Origin: Planctomycetaceae bacterium
Lineage (GTDB): Bacteria; Planctomycetota; Planctomycetia; Pirellulales; Pirellulaceae
Direction of reading: 5' to 3'
Length of the DNA: 14,019 nt
Assembly: GCA_003506095.1 (NCBI GenBank)
Contig: DNWZ01000262.1
Location: forward strand, 14,122 to 28,140
Shown here: positions 12,401 through 14,019 of the stretch, in pieces
Layout of the letters: each line of letters starts with the position of its first letter
Position numbering within the stretch: the stretch's first letter is position 1
Notes under the pieces: model-generated
The model's input: only the letters and a program-made list of their open reading frames with translations
Told to the model about the DNA's origin: nothing
Databases searched by the model: none
Made by a program: the position numbers and the translations under genes

Positions 12401-14019
12401 AACTATTGGGATCTGCACTGATCGCTGCGTCACTGCTGAACTGAATCGTATTGTGGATAAGCGTTGGTCGTGATTCCAGCATTTGCAGCGGCGTGACCAC
12501 CGGTTCGCTTGATGAGATGCTTCCGCCACCGTAACGAATGTCGGCGTGTGCAACGTAATCCAGGAATATCCCTTCGGTTTCCCAGACCGGTCGTCCTTCG
12601 GAATAATCGAAATCGTTTCGAAACTCGATCCCTGCCCACTGGCCAGGTCCCGGTGTTGTGGGCAATGAGTTCGTGTCGACGCCAAAGGATTCATCCTGAT
12701 AACTGGTGAATACCACTCTGCCATCGACAAACGACCCGACGTTATTGACTAAGACGGGGGTACCAAGAATCTGAAGCGCCGCGAGCGACCGATCGTCATC
12801 AACGCGTGAACTGCCGACAGTGATCTTGGCGTTGCGAAGCTTGATGATCGTGCCGGCGTCGATCATTACCGTCACGCCGCGAGGGACGTTAAAGTTTTCG
12901 CCGTCGGACAGGATCGCATTGCTGGGCCCGCCGCGACCAATCTCATAAGCTTGGTTATCGCCCACCGTTTCGATTCGCCCATCGGCACCTGCGCTGGGAA
13001 GAATGCGGACGATATCGCCAGGACGGGCTTGGGAAAATGCATAGGCAATGGTGCGATAGGGAGTCAGCAAATCGCCGTTGCCGCTGGTATTGACTCCTGA
13101 TTTATCGACGAACAGAGTTCTCGCTTCGCCTGACCCCGCATCGACCTTGCGTTTAGCGGTTCGGAACCAGAAATTAAAATCGCCTCCTGGATTTCCGTCG
13201 CCGTTACCATCGAGCGCCGTGCCATTCACGTCGGTAATCGTATCGACATTCAGATTCTGGAACGTAACCCGCATCTGATAGGCGCCCTGGCTGCGGCCGC
13301 CCATCCCACTGTTCTCGATCAATGGGTTGTAGCTGTCATTGCCCGATGCTGTGATGCCAACAAAGTATCGCGCCGGTGTACCGTCGGCATTGGGTGAAAC
13401 ATCAATGCCGACGAACGAATCGTTACTGTAGTAGTCGTCGTTGCGGGCGACCAAATCATAATCGCCGGTACTCGGGTTGAACTTCCAGAGTTTGATGTCG
13501 GTATCGAGCAGGCTGGTCTCGTCCAGTCGCTGCGCAAAGGTCTCAATTGAAATACGACCGTCGGCCGCGACTTCGAAACTGTACATGTCAACGTCGCGGA
13601 TCTCCGGCCGATGCAACGCCATCCCTGGAATGATATCGCTGATGCTAAGGAAATCTGGCTCGATGCTGAACGGACTGGGTAAAGCTCCATTTGGAAATGG
13701 AAACAGTGATGCATTGTAAAGTGCGGGGTTTGACCCACTGGCGACACCTGGAACCTGTTCGAAAGTATTACCAATACCCAACAGCGAACCGATACCACGG
13801 AGCAATTCCGTGAAGTAAGCCGGATTGGCAGTTTGGTTCGGACTCAATCCATATCCATCGAACCAGTTTTCGGCAGCGTTTAAGATCAATACTCCCCGCC
13901 CTGGATTGGTATCGTCGACGCGGTACTCATGCAACGCCTGCCCGGTACCCGTAATGGCCGATACAACTAACGGTCGCAAGTCGCCGGTGACAAACTGCAA
14001 GCCGCGGTCCTGGGTTTCA
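1..14019 (-). CDS. Giant multidomain exported/surface protein, internal fragment (open at both ends)
   Basis: One minus-strand frame (codons with lowest base divisible by 3) is open from base 14018 to base 3: 4,672 codons with no stop, start or end. The translation is beta-rich, acidic, rich in Gly, Asn, Asp and Thr, and contains no cysteine. Domains in order: degenerate matrixin-like segment (about residues 1-110), PPC-like (139-254), three beta-helix modules (304-1110), two more PPC-like domains (1124-1506), propeller-like region (1559-1993), split jelly-roll (2040-2678), repeat unit (2735-2820), PPC-like (2869-3013), beta-helix split by NIDO (3015-3493), split SbsA-type Ig (3567-4102), GEVED (4104-4411), cadherin-like domains (4414 to the edge). 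Giant proteins with these modules are typical of Planctomycetes and are thought to act outside the cytoplasm in adhesion or as structural or envelope material; that role is inferred. Signal peptide and C-terminal sorting region would lie outside the window. No enzyme active site was recognised. The reading frame is near certain; the function is not known. Confidence 0.97.
456..778 (-). other. Cadherin-like / tandem Ig-type domain 1
   Basis: The sequence DDVYSIDEDMTLVVT, LMDNDLN, VFIVDQPANGTVTITDPLTG, SFDYVPNPAFNGTDFFTY, ATVTINVAAINDAP is the standard bacterial cadherin-like unit: 'Asp-x-Tyr-x-x-Asp-Glu-Asp', 'Asn-Asp', 'Pro-x-x-Gly-Thr-Val', 'Phe-x-Tyr-x-Pro-x-x-x-Phe-x-Gly-x-Asp-x-Phe-x-Tyr', and the closing Val-x-x-Ile-Asn-Asp-Ala-Pro. 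These domains usually bind calcium at their junctions and form long rod-like stalks. The NDAP box is at 456-467. Confidence 0.85.
785..1709 (-). other. GEVED domain with DFGDAPDSYG lead-in and an internal repeat unit
   Basis: Residues about 4104-4411. It starts with DFGDAPDSYG (1680-1709), then GARHSVG and DTEVDGQPAPLSDD (about 1565-1605). The usual DDEDGV box comes only at 1195-1212. Then AVTVTGAGLLDAWVDFDGDG with DPTRE (calcium-loop-like, 978-1019), VNVVTP-type strands, TTWVRFRLSTTG, and the naming motif GEVEDY (816-833). Here about 110 residues stand between the DGQP and DDEDGV boxes, which in typical GEVED proteins lie close together. GEVED domains are common in Planctomycetes and other bacteria on secreted proteins; their function is not settled. 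Confidence 0.85.
1215..1445 (-). repeat. Repeat-family unit inside the GEVED module
   Basis: The unit reads SGDSVRIQIGNRAATFEFVQ, then GNIPVPLIMETDTPESITQRLADAIRAELA in pieces (strand near 1330-1360, helix 1267-1326), then VVVTVDS and IIRIESLDD. It has the family order of strand, FEF strand, linking strand, DT-x3-Ile helix and terminal strand. It lies exactly between the two conserved GEVED boxes, so it appears as an insertion in that domain. Confidence 0.7.
1715..3320 (-). other. SbsA-type Ig-like domain split by a repeat array
   Basis: The N-terminal part (3105-3320) has SFFEIQLLDPAGTGPDVTTI, a TVILTENGVTLIPGVDYTFG segment, SRLIRLTPLSG and AVYEITLNN. These match bacterial Ig-like domains of the SbsA type: Phe-x-Ile-x-Leu-x-Asp, 'Asp-x-x-Thr-Ile', 'Asn-Gly-x-x-Leu-x-x-Gly-Val-Asp-Tyr', then Tyr-x-Ile-x-Leu. 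The missing last strands turn up at 1715-1810 as LRPAISDLAGNSIESN then RFTIIMP, i.e. the usual 'Asp-x-Ala-Gly-Asn ... Phe-Thr-Ile' ending. About 430 residues of repeat units lie in between. Confidence 0.55.
2070..3075 (-). repeat. Protein-level repeat array 2 (inside the SbsA-type Ig domain)
   Basis: Four units in tandem. Unit 1 (about 2965-3070) is cut short: ITDGDRYIVSDAQG, AVLEFDSG, then no helix. Unit 2 (about 2690-2965): FFNDGDIFTIRAVDG, FRTFEINLSG, AGTVDQIRDTILAAVNS, DSLQIGS. Unit 3 (about 2400-2645): ITDGQQFRFQT, VLFEFTDG, RTDTIEEIAAAIAIAIQT, GRVSLSG. Unit 4 (about 2100-2355): GKLEIVVPQ, AAMDGMMFSVQNG, VAFQFTTD, DTDTPTQIAAIIAAEINAAF, GNVIRLG. These are the clearest copies in the window and define the family. 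Divergent beta sequence without a clear helix continues to about 1815. Confidence 0.8.
3540..4975 (-). other. Beta-helix D, interrupted by a NIDO domain
   Basis: N-terminal coils: QLIIEQNVISDFSETGI, GTVIVNNVITATQGNGIVYS and GRIVNNTVVF (4587-4616). C-terminal coils: GSGILVEGTVSPTILNNVIS (3841-3900), FDVGLNIAANSNSTVENGNT, and a closing region with LYIPAAGSSIIDSS, PRFDAYGIPRVDDP and VFIDRGGIDRSD. The last boxes are the usual end of choice-of-anchor or beta-helix proteins (an 'Ala-Ile-Asp-Ser' then 'Asp-x-x-Gly-x-Arg' then 'Asp-Arg-Gly-Ala' pattern). Normally the coils run on without a break; here a NIDO domain lies between them. Confidence 0.7.
4080..4500 (-). other. NIDO-type (nidogen extracellular) domain
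   Basis: Residues about 3174-3313. The order is GFNFRFFGNTYNQFFVNNNG then NLTFDN, APFWADVDTR (4320-4349), GTVHLTRG, NPVVQMDWVDVGYFS, TFTVYIESHPQGDIVAFRYG and a Gly-rich QIGFDSGDG tail. This follows NIDO domains closely: Phe-x-Phe-Phe-Gly, 'Val-Asn-x-Asn-Gly' strand, Ala-Pro-Phe-Trp-Ala-Asp-Val-Asp, then a Trp-x-x-Val strand and a Phe-x-x-x-Leu/Ile strand with a basic or acidic turn. NIDO domains occur in extracellular matrix and bacterial surface proteins. No cysteines are present. Confidence 0.8.
4980..5415 (-). other. PPC-like beta domain 4
   Basis: Residues about 2869-3013. NDTIGSASEIGLA leads in, as is usual for PPC domains (Asn-Asp-Thr, then Ala-x-x-Leu/Ile-Gly). Then VGKVGDAVY, DDVDAVRIFLNAGDRIDAFA, LTPLVEIFDADT, GFYVVAVSSAGGFG and the closing GEYQLTIRP. 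All strands of the domain are recognisable, with an extra loop of about 15 residues (NEWVFGFGGYRP) between the lead-in and the Asp-Val-Asp strand. This is the most typical PPC copy in the window. Confidence 0.8.
5560..5815 (-). repeat. Isolated repeat-family unit
   Basis: Residues about 2735-2820. The sequence reads INDGDTFVISNGTRQLMFEF, then AGRVRVAFQKD, then HAVATSIRDAINSTQ and a closing TRINLFG strand. It has the full order of the repeat family: DG-x2-F strand, FEF strand, linking strand, Ile/Ala-rich helix ending in Ala-Ile-Asn, terminal strand. The DT dipeptide before the helix is replaced by HA. It stands alone between the end of the jelly-roll and PPC-like domain 4. Confidence 0.7.
5985..7900 (-). 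other. Jelly-roll (MAM-like) domain split by a repeat-bearing insert
   Basis: The N-terminal part (7527-7900, residues about 2040-2164) has TLYFSYFLEAENN, DSLRVFAAGDDGQWQLL, TWRQARIDLSPLAGNKN and VQLRFDFSTAGG. This is the strand order of MAM/jelly-roll-like lectin folds: paired strands, then Trp-x-x-x-x-Val/Ile-Asp-Leu-Ser, then Arg-Phe-x-Phe. The strand that normally ends such folds, a Gly-x-Tyr-Ile-Asp-Asp motif, appears only at 6138-6155 (GVYIDDIIIGFAERGE), about 455 residues later, followed by EILVGGYTLEIRQ. The sequence in between carries copies of the repeat family. The domain assignment is by motif; the split is an inference. Confidence 0.5.
6290..7379 (-). repeat. Protein-level repeat array 1 (inside the jelly-roll)
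   Basis: Divergent copies of one unit. The clearest is at about 7090-7325: EGQQISITG, then VVFDRADTAAMVASKIQAVL. A second starts with GVLEIEMPANPMALDGQSLQL near 7025-7085. A degenerate copy includes VTVFY-type strands and RDINAIVNAIDALAGFNATLTG (about 6720-6800), and a third clear helix is GTDTADSIATKLAVRINS followed by LGFNATATGDQLTIL (about 6565-6655). A final helix-like stretch TDGEVREAIRAALVNGLG lies near 6380-6430. The DNA itself is not repetitive; similarity is only at protein level. Confidence 0.7.
8040..9345 (-). other. Propeller-like repeat region
   Basis: Residues about 1559-1993. It holds several short strand-turn units of the kind found in beta-propellers: LLSVDPFTGQLERAIG then VGDLGIRRDGELFAYSL; LAQRLGSSQFYAVTSTGGVY then RFTTSST; TEIDPTTGQGRYRDVLFATT then DGWVYTLSEG; ITGVAFST. 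The recurring Asp-Pro-x-Thr-Gly-Gln turns and the 'is reported as shown to a reader' type strands (FYAVTS, LFATTTDG) suggest five or so blades, but they are very uneven in length and I cannot count them reliably. No catalytic residues recognised. Confidence 0.45.
9500..9895 (-). other. PPC-like beta domain 3
   Basis: Residues about 1375-1506. The strands are GTLRVSGVLG, EEDLDVYRIEVRD, VTVSFDLDYAD, NTRLSVYNSAGQLVA and a closing GTYFVVVSSA. This is the same fold pattern as the other PPC-like domains, with the first-strand signature Asp-Leu-Asp-x-Tyr-x-Ile and a Gly-x-Tyr-x-Val-x-Val end. It is followed by a Pro/Asn-rich linker before the propeller-like region. Confidence 0.7.
10090..10650 (-). 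other. PPC-like beta domain 2
   Basis: Residues about 1124-1310. STAQLIGRL leads into DVDVYRFSAFGQTEVFIDID, then LDTVVELIDINGNILALSN, a long loop, NEYFVRVRS and the closing GQYQLSVRL. These are the hallmark strands of PPC domains: Asp-Val-Asp-x-Tyr-x-Phe, an Asp-rich turn, x-Asp-x-Xaa-Gly-Asn turn, and a final Gly-x-Tyr-x-Leu-x-Val. The domain is longer than usual because of a Pro/Asn-rich loop of about 60 residues before the final strands. Confidence 0.75.
10690..10990 (-). other. Beta-helix module C, shortened
   Basis: Residues about 1010-1110. It carries only the first half of the module: DPGQSLVVKMQDGGAIV, PVILTSIHDDTVG, NDTNNATTAAAPGDWYGIVL. After the GDWYGI box the helix coils, the NGxxVR box and the DIxHV box seen in A and B are missing, and the chain passes to a linker and PPC-like domain 2. 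It may act as the cap that ends the beta-helix stack; that is inference. Confidence 0.65.
10985..11759 (-). other. Right-handed beta-helix module B
   Basis: Residues about 754-1011. It repeats the boxes of module A: DPGLVIKLDTARIE, PVVFTSRLDDQYG, PGAWSGLVFRQ, HTVIRYAGG, then coils with NSVISNNASG and PTIVNNIIRDN, and finally GNRLDGNGINGMLIRNES and DTDIVHVVE. It runs almost directly into module C through a short stretch with three consecutive histidines (YAWNHHHRSG, about 11000-11035). Identity to module A is low outside the boxes, so the duplication is old. Confidence 0.75.
11760..12182 (-). other. Fn3-like insert between beta-helix modules A and B
   Basis: Residues about 613-753. It contains GDAIHYRVTFVT, a second strand set (ATVTVNSNRN), then the box AGRRLYRFNPSTGDYEFVRQ followed by DRNSTTALDTG. 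The order Arg-x-(Leu/Ile)-Tyr-Arg, then Tyr-x-(Leu/Phe)-Val, then Asp-Asn/Arg-x-Thr-Thr, then Asp-x-Gly is familiar from fibronectin-III-like modules of bacterial and phage structural proteins. The equivalent junction between modules B and C is only about 20 residues long, so this looks like an insertion. The fold assignment is by pattern only. Confidence 0.5.
12183..13110 (-). other. Right-handed beta-helix module A with DUF1565-like opening
   Basis: Residues about 304-612. It opens with GNGDLLTPYRTIAYAFSQAR followed by PGDIVRILP, matching the DUF1565-type start of parallel beta-helices (Pro-Tyr/Phe-x-Thr-Ile, then Ala-x-x-Gly-Asp-x-Val). Then come a PRGVTVMIDAGTIIKL strand, RVVFTSYQDESFG, GQWAGIEFR, and beta-helix coils with ADIRYGGG and PTLIHNTIQFS. 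It ends with GNRLVNNSINGLFVRVRT and DITHVISE. The same order of boxes recurs in modules B and C. Such helices are usually carbohydrate-binding or structural; no pectate-lyase-like or other active site is obvious. Confidence 0.75.
13257..13605 (-). other. PPC-like beta domain 1
   Basis: Residues about 139-254. The pattern DVDMYSFEV, then an acidic stretch ending in a turn with FNPSTGDY, then ARNDDYYSNDSF, then RYFVGIT and a closing QMRVTF strand is the classic layout of bacterial pre-peptidase C-terminal (PPC) domains: Asp-x-Asp-x-Tyr-x-Phe at the first strand, a variable pair of strands, an Asn-Asp-Asp turn, and a final Tyr-x-(Val/Ile)-x-(Val/Ile) pair. In secreted proteins such domains assist folding, binding or localisation. 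It is followed by a linker with a D/G/N-rich turn (DGNGDGNPGGD, near 13150-13215) that could bind calcium. Confidence 0.8.
13700..13990 (-). other. Matrixin-like (metzincin) segment, catalytic site degenerate
   Basis: Residues about 10-107 of the window fragment. The stretch LNAAENWF (13860-13883) followed about 25 residues later by LLRGIGSLLGIGNT (13764-13805) lines up with the matrixin pattern of an acidic/aromatic strand and then the helix HExxHxxGxxH. At the matching positions the three zinc histidines are Arg (13797-13799), Ser (13785-13787) and Asn (13767-13769), and the catalytic Glu is Gly (13794-13796); the conserved Gly at position +7 is kept (13776-13778). If the homology is right this is a non-catalytic pseudo-protease domain. 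It sits directly before the first PPC-like domain, with only a short linker containing a His-Arg-Pro box. The alignment is by eye and the N-terminal part of the domain is outside the window, so homology is moderately supported only. Confidence 0.5.

Noticed and set aside
13319..13798. Minus-strand open frame of 159 codons in another register
   Set aside because: It overlaps the matrixin-like and PPC coding region in a shifted frame. The main frame gives PPC motifs here; the shifted frame gives none.
1..14019. tRNA, rRNA, CRISPR array, insertion sequence, promoter or terminator
   Set aside because: The whole window is coding on the minus strand. I saw no exact direct or inverted DNA repeats of useful length, no cloverleaf-like segment and no non-coding gap.
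9345..14019. A secreted hydrolase active site in the beta-helix or propeller-like regions
   Set aside because: No pectate-lyase, glycosidase or protease catalytic pattern was visible; the only protease-like motif has lost its key residues.

Overview
The window is the inside of one giant protein-coding gene on the minus strand. Reading from base 14018 down to base 3, one frame stays open for 4,672 consecutive codons. It has no stop, and neither the true start nor the true end lies in the window. I split and read this frame across the whole window: the domains below fall in it in register, and no cysteine codon occurs in it. There is no intergenic space, RNA gene, promoter, terminator, CRISPR array or mobile element, and the plus-strand open frames are antisense shadows.

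The domain mix points to a Planctomycete, most likely a Pirellulales/Rhodopirellula-type bacterium. It includes GEVED with its DFGDAPDSY lead-in, several PPC-type beta domains, DUF1565-like beta-helices, a NIDO domain and cadherin-like NDAP domains, in a single polypeptide of more than 4,600 residues. This is inference from domain style and the moderate GC content; no taxonomic marker is present. The product is probably an exported or surface-anchored adhesin or structural protein, but the signal peptide and C-terminal anchor are both outside the window.

Layout from N to C (descending coordinates): a matrixin-like segment with all zinc ligands replaced (about 13.99-13.7 kb); PPC domain 1 (13.6-13.26 kb); three copies of a beta-helix module (13.1-10.7 kb), with an Fn3-like insert between the first and second; PPC domains 2 and 3 (10.65-9.5 kb); a propeller-like region (9.35-8.0 kb); a jelly-roll domain split by a repeat-bearing insert (7.9-5.98 kb); another repeat unit (5.8-5.56 kb); PPC domain 4 (5.4-4.98 kb); a beta-helix split by a NIDO domain (4.98-3.54 kb); an SbsA-type Ig domain split by a repeat array (3.32-1.71 kb); a GEVED module that also contains a repeat unit (1.71-0.78 kb); and cadherin-like domains running off the left edge.

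The most notable points are a degenerate repeat family of about 75-100 residues (DG-x2-F, FEF, then a DT-x3-IA-x2-I-x2-AI helix) that sits inside other domains, the repeated domain-within-domain architecture, the dead matrixin-like site, and the complete absence of cysteine. This is one modular giant protein, not a multigene system.
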